A stretch of DNA of 64,000 nucleotides from Zoroaster sp. YZ-2022 (Eukaryota > Echinodermata > Asteroidea > Forcipulatida > Zoroasteridae), in the NCBI GenBank assembly GCA_029582265.1, contig CM055819.1, forward strand, positions 11,085,087-11,149,086. The letters run 5' to 3'. Within the stretch, counting starts at the first letter, position 1. Each line of letters opens with the position of its first letter. A program made the position numbers and the translations under genes. Positions 46,592 to 57,174 of this stretch are shown here, piece by piece. Under the pieces are notes generated by a model. That model was not told the DNA's origin and made no database searches. It saw nothing but the letters and a program-made list of their open reading frames with translations.

Positions 46592-47165
46592 CTTCTCTTT
46601 GTTTACGTAGCAGGAACCTCAAGGGAATAATTAAGTCTTGTCATATTCACCTTGCGGCGCGCGCTGCTCACCGTAGAGATATAAAAAAGATTCAAATTTG
46701 TTGGACATGTGGTTTACAAAAATAGCTAAAGGTTAAGCTTCAGAGAAAAATTAGAATTTAGGCGGAAATCGGTGGGAATTTGCAGTTCCACCATAGCTGA
46801 ACAAAAACAAGCTGTATTTTGTATTTAAAAAAAAATATATAAACAAAATATAAAAAAAATAAAAAAGCTAATTTACAATCAACTTAATTTTGATAAAATA
46901 TAAACCATGACTTCTCTCTGTTCACGTAGCGGAAACCGCAAGAAAACAATTAAGTCCTGTCAGTTTTACTGTGTGGCGCAAGCTGGTCACCGTAGAGTTA
47001 TAAAAAAAGAAGAAATTTGTTGGGATGGGGTTTACAAAAATAGCTACAAAATCACAGGTCGCAGGTGGTCGCAGCTAATTTTTGTATCAAAATGTTGCTG
47101 AAAGGTTCAGCTACAGAGAATTTAGGCAGGAATCGGCGGGAATTTGTAGTTCCACCATAGTTGAA
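46592..47165 (+). repeat. Two diverged direct copies, about 250 bp
   Basis: 46592-46800 and 46907-47165 share CACCGTAGAG(A/T)TATAAAAAA, TTTACAAAAATAGCTA and GG(G/C)GGGAATTTG(C/T)AGTTCCACCATAG. They are separated by a short A-rich stretch. No ORF of note. Confidence 0.7.
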
Positions 47166-47669
47166 GTGCGGAGCCCCTAAAGGGACATGGAAAAAAATTG
47201 AGAGTGAAAAAAATTCGTGAGTGAAAAAAAAAAAATTCGAGAGGGAAAAAAAATTGAGAGGGAAAAAATCGAGAGCGAAAATAATATTATCTCAAAAGTG
47301 AACGAGATAACCGGCTGTGGGTCAAGTTGGTGTGACGGAATCTATCATCTAGGACACGTAAGTTGTGAGTCAGAGTCGTTCAATCAGTGAAGAAGAATAG
47401 ATTATATTTATTAGATATTATATTTATATTTAATATATTAGATCTAGAATGAAGAATAGATTAGGCTTACATTGTATTTCTCTGTGGTTGAGTTCAGTTT
47501 AGTCTCTACCAATGACCCACACAGTGTCAGTCTTTATCAAAATGTATGAATCTTAATTGTGATTGCTCGCAAGTCTTACCACTAAATACGAACACCGAAG
47601 GCACCAAAAGGCCCGGTCGAAGTATAGGCCTATATAATAAAATACTGAAATTGTACGATACTTTTCCAG
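47166..47669. other. Purine-rich stretch upstream of the integrase gene
   Basis: 47190-47282 is a degenerate GAGAG(G/T)GAAAAAAA(A)TT tandem (about 13-16 bp units). The rest may contain the promoter or 5' UTR of the integrase-core gene. No exon seen. Confidence 0.4.
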
Positions 47670-49065
47670 ATGATAAAGATGGATCCAAAGGACAGAGATG
47701 AGGCAATCAAGCTGTATTTCGATATGGGAATGCTCTACAAAGATATTGTCCAAATATTGACATTGGAACATGGTATTATTGTATCATTACGACACCTGAA
47801 ACGGATTTTAAAGGAACTTGGACTATTCCGCAGAAAAAACTATAGCAACATTGCAGATGTGGTCGAATTTGTTCACGATCAATTAAGAAATTCTGGGAGA
47901 CTTCATGGCTATAGATGGATGTCAGAGAAGTGTCACTTACACAATCTGCGCTGCAAGAAGGAAGATGTTCGACTTATCCTTAGCATTCTAGATCTGGAGG
48001 GCAACAGACAAAGAAGAAAGCGAAGGTTGCTGCGTCGCTCCTACTACGCCAGAGGTCCTAACTATATCTGGCATATAGACAGCTATGACAAGCTTAAAAG
48101 GTACGGCATCTGTATCAATGGACGTGTTGATGGTTTTTCTAGAAGGATTGTTTGGATGAATTCATACCACACGTCTTCAGATCCACGGGTTGTCGGCGGA
48201 TACTACATGGAAGCCGTGGAATCACTTGCTGGGTGCCCCAAAATCGTCCGGAGCGATCTCGGCACAGAAAATGGCCACGTAAAAAATATACAAATATTTC
48301 TTCGTATGGATGACAATTTCCAAGAGGCCGACATTAGCTATTTGGAGGGACCCATACGGCCAACCAGAGGATCGAGTTAATGTGGTCGTTTTTGCGCAGA
48401 GAATGCACGGACTATTGGATCTGCCTCTTCCAGAATATGGTAGACGATGGCCTTTAATGGTGACTTTTTGGATGTGAACTTGATGCAGTTTTGTTTCATG
48501 CATCTCATCCAGGTAGGCGTTATTTTCATTATTTACGATTGTTTTTCTTTTTGTGTCATCCACTGGCATTATCTTAACGTTATCTTGCTCGACTGCTTGT
48601 ATGATTACTTATTAAAAACAATTAGGGCTTGATTGACGGAATTGTTCATCCCTTTATTCAACGAATTCAGTCATTCATTCTGTCTTAACATTTCTTCGTT
48701 TCTATAATCACTGTTTAAATGTTTTTATAATGAATCTTTTTTTCTGTCCAAAGGAAGAGCTGGATGAAACCATGAACACATGGAACCGACACCTGATTCG
48801 ACCATCAAGGAACGCCCGCGTACCCTTTGGTCGTCCAAACATTATGTATTTCTTGCCAGGACTGTATGGCGCCACAGACTGCATTTGCAATGTTTCACCA
48901 CGGAGAGTTCATATCTCCAAGGAAGAATGTCTATTCAGGCGTGGGATCCCATGTGACGAAGATGTACATGAATTGTGTTGTTCTGTTATGGCCGAAAATG
49001 GACAAGAGTTCCCCAAAGATCCGATGTCGGCTGTAAACCTATACGTGGCACTCAAACAAACATGA
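47670..49065 (+). pseudogene. Integrase-core (DDE) gene, two exons, frameshifted
   Basis: Exon 1 (47670 or 47679 to 48512) starts MDPKDRDEAIKLYFDMGMLY, with a helix-turn-helix-like N-terminus and a basic RQRRKRRLLRRSYY stretch. The RNase H-fold core follows: NYIWHIDSYDKLKRYGICIN (first D), IVRSDLGTENG (second D) and, after a one-base shift near 48345, NQRIELMWSFLRREC (E). A second shift near 48450 leads to FNGDFLDVNLMQFCFMHLIQ and the donor GTAGGC. Exon 2 (48754-49065) encodes EELDETMNTWNRHLIRPSRN and the terminal PCDEDVHELCCSVMAENGQ block. This family of integrase-like genes is multi-copy in marine animals. Two frameshifts suggest decay or assembly error. Confidence 0.85.
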
Positions 49066-49238
49066 TCTGCTTTATCATATTAGTTACATTCTGAAAAGTT
49101 TATATTAACCGTACACGTACGGAATAATAAGGAACTGAATTTTGAAACTCAAACCGAGGCAGCAAATATGCTTAGCAGTTCCTGTTACTGAGGTCATAGA
49201 AAGGACAGAATTTCCACTAGGCCTGTCATGATATAATG
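49066..49238. other. Short spacer
   Basis: Between the integrase gene and the nested element below. Nothing recognised. Confidence 0.4.
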
Positions 49239-49293
49239 CCGTGTCCGAATTGACGGCTGCGGCTACGGCTACGGGTGCTGAGGGTGTTGCTAA

Positions 49294-49775
49294 GGGTGCA
49301 CCCAACTAAATAAACTCCCATAGTAAACAGTGCTAAGTACACAATATTCAAAAATCATGAAAAAATACTTAGAAGTCCCACAGTTTTTAAAACCAAAAGA
49401 AAAAATATTGATCGATATATAACCTTTTATTTTCTTCTCTATTCACTGTCTAAAGTCCAGGTTTCCAGGGAGTTATTCTCATCCCAATGAAAACCACCCT
49501 CTACAGTAGTGAAAACGTCCACACTGAAAAGCAGCCATTTTGGAAAAAGGCCTTACGCTTGAAATCAAATTAGGACCACTTTTTCAGGGCCTAGTGTGTC
49601 CAAAAATACTCACAGTTGAAGCCAAGGACCCCCGGGTTATGATAGTGGGCCATTTGTACACAATCCATCAAATGAATGGGCCTCAAATCTTTGTTTTTCA
49701 GAAGAATTTGAGGGCATACACTTTATGATAAATAGCTCGGCGCATGAATTCCTCACTATTTAGTGGGGTGCACCC
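49294..49775 (+). repeat. GGGTGCACCC element, copy 1 (482 bp)
   Basis: Starts GGGTGCACCCAACTAAATA and ends TATTTAGTGGGGTGCACCC (inverted, one mismatch). Over 95% identical by eye to 50761-51237 in direct orientation. Confidence 0.9.
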
Positions 49776-50179
49776 TTTAAAGAGATGATTTTTTTCAATT
49801 TGACTTGGGAACACACTAAGGACATCCAGTATATTGCAGAGGTCATGTTTCTGAAAAAAATTGAAAAATATTACTCCACTGCAAAATGCCAGCTTTAAAC
49901 ATACTTGGTTCGTCTATGATGTTTCTGTGCAGTTTGCAATGGATAACCATGCATTGTGTATGCATTATTGTATTTCTTGGTGCAATGTTTTCTTTAAAAA
50001 TTTCTTTAAATAACAATTAGTTTCCTCCTTGAATATTTAAACAATATCCGAGATATTATCTAAAGGCAATTTCAGACAGTTTTACCAAATTAACCTTATT
50101 AGGGGCGGATCCAGGTTGACAGAAAATGGGGCCTCATACACAATGAATCATACGCTGAGGGGGCAAATCACGAGCCTTT
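49776..50179. other. Sequence between the paired repeats
   Basis: No ORF. A GGGGCGGATCCAGG repeat word lies at 50102-50115. Confidence 0.5.
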
Positions 50180-50185
50180 CTTCAC

Positions 50186-50218
<33 letters not shown>

Positions 50219-50515
50219 TGTGGATTTATATAGCGCACGTATCCACCAACTAAGTGGTGCTCAAGGCGCATTATATTATTATCCCTGCTCATAAGGCTCA
50301 TCAATCATTCCTTAAACCATCTCAGCTCCCTGGGGAGTATACAGCTCAATTGCTGCCATTTCTAGCGCATATAGAGCAAACCAACTCTGCCTTCACAGGT
50401 ACCCATTTAACCCCTGGGTGGAGAGAAGCAATTATGATTAAGTGTCTTGCTCAAGGACACAAGTGTCACGGCCGTGATTCGAACCCACATGATGTGCCGA
50501 GAAGAAAATGTAAAC
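50180..50515 (-). mobile_element. tRNA-type SINE, 5'-truncated
   Basis: On the minus strand: B box GGTTCGAATCACGG (about 50472-50485), then GTGTCCTTGAGCAAGACACT, GGGTACCTGTGAAGG, CGCCTTGAGCACCAC and GCGCTATATAAATCC, ending in an (ATT)n tail (50186-50215). This is the layout of widespread tRNA-headed SINEs in fish and marine invertebrates. The A box is missing. Confidence 0.8.
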
Positions 50516-50760
50516 AATTTCAATAGCCGAAAAAGAGCACATGCAGACTATGGTATTAATTTCACAATTCCACATACCTTTTTGCTGTAACAGTACTGTA
50601 TTCATCCAATAAAGACCTGAAATACAAGGATATTGAACGGGAAAATTTAATGTGTAAAGATTTTTCATTTATTATCAGCCTTACTGATACTGTAAACAAA
50701 AGCACACGTTTAAATCCCACCATCAAAACAAACCATGGACGACGCCATTTTGAAACTATA
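50516..50760. other. Unannotated
   Basis: No gene recognised. Confidence 0.4.
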
Positions 50761-51237
50761 GGGTGCACCCAACTAAATAAACTCCCATAGTAAACAGTGC
50801 TAAATACACAATATTCAAAATCATGAAAAATACTTAGAAGTTCCACAGTTTTTAAAACCAAAAGAAAAAATATTGATCGATATATAACCTTTTATTTTCT
50901 TCTCTATTCACTGTCTAAAGTCCAGGTTTCCAGGAGTTATTCTCATCCCAATGAAAACCACCCTCTACAGTAGTGAAAACGTCCACACTGAAAAAGCAGC
51001 CATTTTGGAAAAAGGCCTTACGCTTGAAATCAAATTAGGACCACTTTTCAGGGCCTAGTGTGTCCAAAATACTCACAGTTGGAAGCCAAGGACCCCGGGT
51101 TATGATAGTGGGCCATTTTTACACAATCCATCAATGAATGGGCCTCAAATCTTTGTTTTTCAGAAAAATTTGAGGGCATACACTTTATGATAAATAGCTC
51201 GGCGCATGAATTCCTCACTATTTAGTGGGGTGCACCC
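50761..51237 (+). repeat. GGGTGCACCC element, copy 2 (477 bp)
   Basis: Direct duplicate of 49294-49775. It is followed by CTAA (51238-51241), matching CTAA before copy 1 (49290-49293). Confidence 0.9.
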
Positions 51238-51329
51238 CTAAGGGCAGCCTATGCTTAAATGCACGATGACGCGGTGACCAGCCGCAGCCGCAGCCGCAGC
51301 CGCAGCCATAGCCGCTAATTCGGAAACGG

Positions 51330-51986
51330 CCTATTGTTGCAGTACATGGACACTACTGATGCATCGGTGGAATTAAGCTGGGAGTGCTTAGAGATGACAT
51401 TGTTTTATACTTAATTTATTGTACCTGAATTAAAACCCTCCGACGAGAGAGCCTCCACTCGCGAGTGGCAGAAGTTATTTATTTCATTGTTTTTCCCAGA
51501 AAGCCACAGATGCCTGGGAGTCATTGATATCCTAAAGTGGACCATTCCACATATCTTAGAAGGGGTGTCAGTTCCCAGAGCTGTGTAGTTTTTTTTTCTG
51601 GGCTGGAAAAGAAATTGCTGCCATATGTCTGTGCACAAAATCAACCATTGATTGTGTACACATAAAGACCTACCCAGATCTAACCCTCAGATAAGTGGAA
51701 CCATCTGTTCAGCATCTGGCTGTGTTGTTTGATGTCTTGCGACAGCCAGTGCCAGGCATAATCCTCCCACCCCCCCAGACAGAGTGTCTGGGTTGTGTTA
51801 CAAGCTGGAGAGATAAAGTATACGGCTGTTTACTGTTTGCAAGGTCATACAGGAGAGAGATACACTGCACAGCCGTTGTGTGTCATCTGGGGTTGAAAAA
51901 AATACTAGACAATAGCAGGGCATGTGTGGAAGTCATTTGGATGTAAAAAGTCAATGGGGAATGGCAGAGAACAATTTTTAATATAA
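51330..51986. other. Unannotated
   Basis: No gene recognised. ORFs at 51411-51644 (minus) and 51695-51946 (plus) lack family features. Confidence 0.4.
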
Positions 51987-53107
51987 CTAGACGGCAGTGT
52001 TTGTGATATTACAAACACATAGGTGTTCGAGTTTTGTCAGGGCAGTGATGATGACGTCAGAATGTTTTTTAAAGAAACTTTGCATCAATATTTTTTTAAA
52101 TATTAAACTTTGACTTCCGGTTTGGACAGGAAGTAAGGTCAAATTGGGGTCACCTTTGTGTAAATATTTTTCGACTATTAACAGTCTATACAGTGGTGCA
52201 AAAAATGTCAATGTACCTCTTGTGGTTGTTGAGATATGATTTTTTAAAATATTAAACTTTGACTTCCGGTTTGGACAGGAAGTAAGGTCAAATTGGGGTC
52301 ACTTTTTGTAAATATTTTTTGACAATTAGCGATCTGTACAATGGTACAAAAATTGTGAATTTACCTCTTGTGGTTGTTGAGATGTGTTTTTTTAAATATT
52401 AAACTTTGACTTCCGGTTTGGATAGGAAGTATGGTCAAATTGGGGTCATCTTTTTGTAAATATTTTTTGACAATTAGCGATCTGTACAATGGTACAAAAA
52501 TTGTGAATTTACCTGTTGTGGTTGTTGAGATATGATTTTTTAAATATTAAATTTTGACTTCCGGTTTGGACAGGAATTAAGGTCAAATTGAGGTCACCTT
52601 TGTGTAAATATTTTTCGACAATTAACAATCTATACAATGGTGCAAAAATGTCAATTTACCTCTTGTGGTTATTGAGATATGATTTTTTTAAACATTAAAC
52701 TTTGACTTCCGGTTTGGACAGGAAGTAAGGTCAAATTGGGGTCACTCACAACTCGTGTTTTATCTAATTGTTAAGTTCTAAGTACATGCCAAGTTTCAAG
52801 TTCATGTGAAGTTTGCAAGTATGTGTTTGTTACTGATTGTAAAGACCACTAAAGTTGTATAGCGCCCTCTATAGTTAGAATTTCTAACGCACAATGGTGA
52901 ACATACACTGAATGTGGATCATTACGTATGTGGGCTTGACGTCATCATGACGTCACTGTTGCGATTTCCTGATCATCATGACGTGACTAGGTTTCATCTA
53001 CAAGTTAAGGTCTAACTATGTTTGAAGTTTGAAGGTTTTTAAAACTTGGCAAGTGTATTTTTGTTAGTGTACAAGATTGGGGAGAAGAAGAAGAAGTAAA
53101 AAAAATA
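51987..53107 (-). mobile_element. Helentron-like element, copy 2
   Basis: CTAG at 51987-51990 (minus-strand 3' end, T outside), hairpin GTGTTTGT/ACAAACAC at 51997-52018, then AGGTGTTCGAG. Five central units follow (about 52085-52740), then a longer unique segment (with paired TGACGTCA words near 52940) and a short GAA run at about 53083-53097. Confidence 0.75.
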
Positions 53108-54335
53108 TTAGAAATTGAGTTTGTTTACACAAACTCTAGGTGTTCGGGAGGAAGTAAAGGTCAAATTGGGGTCACCTTTGTGTAAAATTGTTTTGACAAC
53201 AACGATCTGTACAATGGTGCAAATATTGTGAATTTACCTCTTGTGGAAGATTTTGTTTTAAACATTAAACTTTGACTTCCGGTTTAGACAGGAAGTAAGG
53301 TCAAATTGGGGTCACCTTTGTGTAAATACTTTTGACAATTAACAATCTGTACAATGGTACAAAAATGTCAATTTACCTCCTGTGGTTGTTGAGATATGAT
53401 TTTTTTAAATATTAAACTGTCACTTCCGGTTTGGACAGGAAGTAAGGTCAAATTGGGGTCACCTTTTTGTAAATATATTTTGACAATTAACGACCTGTAC
53501 AATGGTTTAAAAATTGTGAATTTACCTCTTGTGGTTGTTGAGATATGATTTTTTTAAATATTAAACTTTGACTTCCGGTTTGGACAGGAAGTAAAGGTCA
53601 AATTGGGGTCATGTTTTGTAAATATTTTTGACAATTAACAATCTGTACAATGGTGCAAAAAATGTTAATTTACCTCTTGTGGTTGCTGAGATATGATTTT
53701 TTTAAATATTAAACTTTGACTTCCGGTTTGGACAGGAAGTAAGGTCAAATTGGGGTTACCTTTTTCTAAATATTATTTGACAATTAACGATCTGTACAAT
53801 AGTGAAAGAATTGTGAATTTCTCTCTTGTGGTTGTTGAGATATGATTTTTTTAAATATTTAACTTTGACTTCCGGTTTGGACAGGAAGTAAAGGTCAAAT
53901 TGGGGTCACGTTTTGGAAATATTGGTTTGACAATTAACGATCTGTAGAGTGGGGAAAGGATTGTGAATTTATCTCTTGTGTTTTTTGAGATATGATTTTT
54001 TTAAATTTTAAACTTTGAATTCCGTTTTGGACAGTAAGTAGGTCAAATTGTTGTCATGTTTTTGTAAATATTTTTAGAAAATTAACAATCTATACAATAG
54101 TGCAAATAATTTCCATTTACCTGTTGTGGTTGTTGAGATATGATTTTTTTAAATATTAAACTTTGACTTCCGGTTTGGACAGGAAGTAAGGTCAAATCGG
54201 GGTCACCACAACTCGAGTTTCATCTACTTGTTAAGTTCTAAGTACATGCCAAGTTTCAAGTTCGTGAAGTTTGCAAGTATGTGTTTTTTTGCGGACAGTC
54301 ACGGGGGAGAAGAAGAAGAAGAAGAAGAAGTAAAA
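53108..54335 (-). mobile_element. Helentron-like element, copy 3
   Basis: Its minus-strand 3' end is CTAA (TTAG at 53108-53111), still CTRR, with T outside. Hairpin GAGTTTG/CAAACTC at 53117-53136. About eight central units, then a GAA run at about 54307-54330. It abuts copy 4. Confidence 0.72.
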
Positions 54336-55718
54336 CTAGATATAAGTTTTTGTCACAACAAAAACAAGGTGTTCGGTTGAAGTTAAAATGGTTACATGTA
54401 CGTCATCAATCTCAAGTGTTGGAGAAGTCAAATGTTAACGTCTGTTGAAGTTCTCATGAGAAGTTTATTTGAATACAATACAATACTGAATTTAGAAATT
54501 ATTTTAATATTAATCTTTGACTTCCGGTTTGGACAGGAAGTAAGGTCAAATTGGGGTCACCTTTGTGTAAATACTTTTGACAATGAACAATCTGTACAAT
54601 GGTACACAAATGTCAATTTACCTCCTGTGGTTGTTGAGATATGATTTTTTTAAATATTAAACTTTCACTTCCGGTTTGGACAGGAAGTAAGGTCAAATTG
54701 GGGTATAAATATTTTTTGACAATTAACGATCTGTATAATGGTACAAAATTTGTGAATTTACCTCTTGTGGTTGTTGAGATATGATTTTGAAAATATTAAA
54801 CTTTGACTTCCGGTTTGGACAGGAAGTAAGGTCAAATTGGGTCACCTTTGTGTAAATATTTTTCGACAATTAACAATCTGTATAATGGTACAAAAATTGT
54901 GAATTTACCTCCTGTGGTTGTTGAGATATGATTCTTTGAAATATTAAACTTTGACTTCCGGTTTGGACAGGAAGTAAGGTCAAATTGGGGTCACCTTTTG
55001 TAAATATTTTTCGACAATTAACGATCTGTATAATGGTACAAAAATTGTGAATTTACCTCTTGTGGTTGTTGAGATATTATTTTTTTAAATATTAAACTTT
55101 GACTTCCGGTTTGGACAGGAAGTAAGGTCAAATTGGGGTCACCTTTTTGTAAATATTTTTTGACAATTAACGATCTGTACAATGGTACAAAAATTGTGAA
55201 TTTACCTCTTGTGGTTGTTGAGATATGATTTTTTTTTTAATGTTAAATTTTGACTTCCGGTTTGGACAGGAAGTAAGGTCAAATTGGGGTCATGTTTTTG
55301 TAAATATTTTTCGACAATTAACAATCTATACAATAGTGCAAAAAATGTCCATTTACCTGTTGTGGTTGTTGAGATATGATTTTTTTAAATATTAAACTTT
55401 GACTTCCGGTTTGGACAGGAAGTAAGGTCAAATCGGGGTCACTCACCACTGGAGTTTCATCTACTTGTTAAGTTCTAAGTACATGCCAAGTTTCAAGTTC
55501 ATGTGAAGTTTGCAAGAAGAAGAAGAAGAAGAAGAAGAAGAAGAAGAAGAAGAAGAAGAAGAAGAAGAAGAAGAAGAAGAAGAAGAAGAAGAAGAAGAAG
55601 AAGAAGAAGAAGAAGAAGAAGAAGAAGAAGAAGAAGAAGAAGAAGAAGAAGAAGAAGAAGAAGAATATAAAAAAAACGAACAAAAACAATAGGTGTTTCG
55701 GGTACATACCCGAACACC
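54336..55718 (-). mobile_element. Helentron-like element, copy 4
   Basis: CTAG at 54336-54339, hairpin GTTTTTGT/ACAAAAAC at 54346-54365 and the same left flank as copy 1. It has seven central units (about 54520-55440), an expanded (GAA)n and the palindromic 5' terminus ending ACCCGAACACCT at about 55718. It is the closest relative of copy 1. Confidence 0.8.
55515..55664 (+). repeat. (GAA)n expansion, about 50 repeats
   Basis: A pure AAG/GAA tract inside copy 4, where sister copies have only 3-8 triplets. Poly-E, poly-L and poly-F ORFs here are artefacts. Confidence 0.97.
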
Positions 55719-55721
55719 TAA

Positions 55722-56261
55722 CTAGAGCTTAAGTGTTTGTTAGAACAAACACACGGTGTTCGAGTCCACTTCCGGTTCAATCAAATTTTCAACGATGATG
55801 TAAATATTATATTGTGCAATGGTTTGTCATCTTTATAATAACTATGAATTTCATATTCAAAAGACATATCAATTTTGCGTTAGAATGCGTTGAATTTGAA
55901 CTTACTGTTTGGACAGGAAGTAAAGGTCAGATTAGGTGGTTTGAAGGTCATATATGACCTCCTCATGATTATGAAAAATTACAAATTTGTCAACTTATAC
56001 ATCAAATTAAAGCTATGAGATATGACCTTTAAAATTTGTAAAATCGTTACTTCGTGTGCCACTAATTGGACCATTGGCAAAGCATTTATGATAAGTCATT
56101 TCACAAGAATTACAAGCTATTAATGTAAGGAATTCAATTGTGTTTTTTGTTTTCTAATATGTCATTTAGTTCTTGAGATATTGGCTGTTGAACTTGAAAA
56201 AGTTGTGAGATTTAAGCAATAAATTAGAAATTAACAAGTGTGACTTGGAACACTTTTTTAT
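55722..56261 (-). mobile_element. Helentron-like element, diverged copy 5
   Basis: CTAG at 55722-55725 and hairpin GTGTTTGT/ACAAACAC at 55733-55752, then GGTGTTCGAG, CACTTCCGGTTC and one diverged central unit (TTTGGACAGGAAGTAAAGG near 55908). It has no array, and the right end is not defined. Confidence 0.6.
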
Positions 56262-57126
56262 TTTAAATATTGACACTAGCCCAACACATACTTTTCAAAA
56301 ACCATGCTAGATGATAAATCAACATTAAAAATCACTCATATGAAAATAGTTTGCCAGGGTTGTAGGCAGCCAGATCAACCTATTCAGCATTATTATGGGC
56401 ATAAAGTCACACAGTTTATTTAGCGTAGAAGGGGACTACATGTATAGTAACTGGATTAAAATTGGCTGGGGGTTGATTGTATGGATATCAGCTAATTAGC
56501 CTTTCATTAGAAAACAAGCTTATAACTACTACATGATCAAGTTGGAAGAAAGCTTGCATCCGTGCTTTCCATCTTCCCCTGCCCCCCACAAAAATTAAAT
56601 AATTCCCAAATCAAACAAAATTAAATGTAATTATATCCACTGGATCAAATTTGATAATTGCTTGCCCTTTTCATTTTTTTATGGAAAAACCTTTCAATTC
56701 TAGATTTAAATGAAGCCAACATTGGTATTAAGTCTTGTATAAAAATTTATTTAATTGATGGACTGCATGTTTTTATACTGAGAGTGATCTTTATTTATAA
56801 TATACTTCACTTTCAGGTCAAGTTTATAAAAAAAAGTATAATGATAAATTGACAATGATAGTGACACTGTAATCAAGCATCTCCTTATTGTGACATGCTT
56901 ATAAATTGTCTTTGTTTCACCTAATCTGCAAATAATTACAAAATAATTTATAAAATTTGAAAACAAATTCTACATTGATTTTTACATTTTCAAGGTTGTA
57001 CACATGATTGCCAAAATGTCTGTCCATACTACAGATTTACAACATAAAGATCAGATGCCATTTTGTACATAAATTGTTAGACACTGAAATAATCAAAGAG
57101 TTGTATGGGTGCTTGTAAATTGCTAA
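56262..57126 (-). repeat. Inverted duplication, arm 2
   Basis: Reverse-complement match to 39322-40590, shortened by internal deletions. Confidence 0.7.
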
Positions 57127-57174
57127 TATACGGAAGCGCATTGCTGCCAATTGAAGGGTAAAATTTTTTTTTTT

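Larger units (their letters stand above)
49239..51329. mobile_element. Outer TIR element split by nested insertions
   Basis: The left end CCGTGTCCGAATTGACGGCT and the right-end complement CCGTTTCCGAATTAGCGGCT are inverted and extend into (GCGGCT)n-like runs. Removing the CTAA-flanked block inside (49294-51237) leaves a short MITE of about 150 bp. Confidence 0.65.

Noticed and set aside
49294..51237. LTR retrotransposon
   Set aside because: The repeats lack TG...CA ends, and there is no primer-binding site, polypurine tract or gag-pol. The shared CTAA flank is retained as a finding.
55468..55717. Poly-Phe, poly-Leu and poly-Glu ORFs
   Set aside because: Translation of the (GAA)n tract in three frames.
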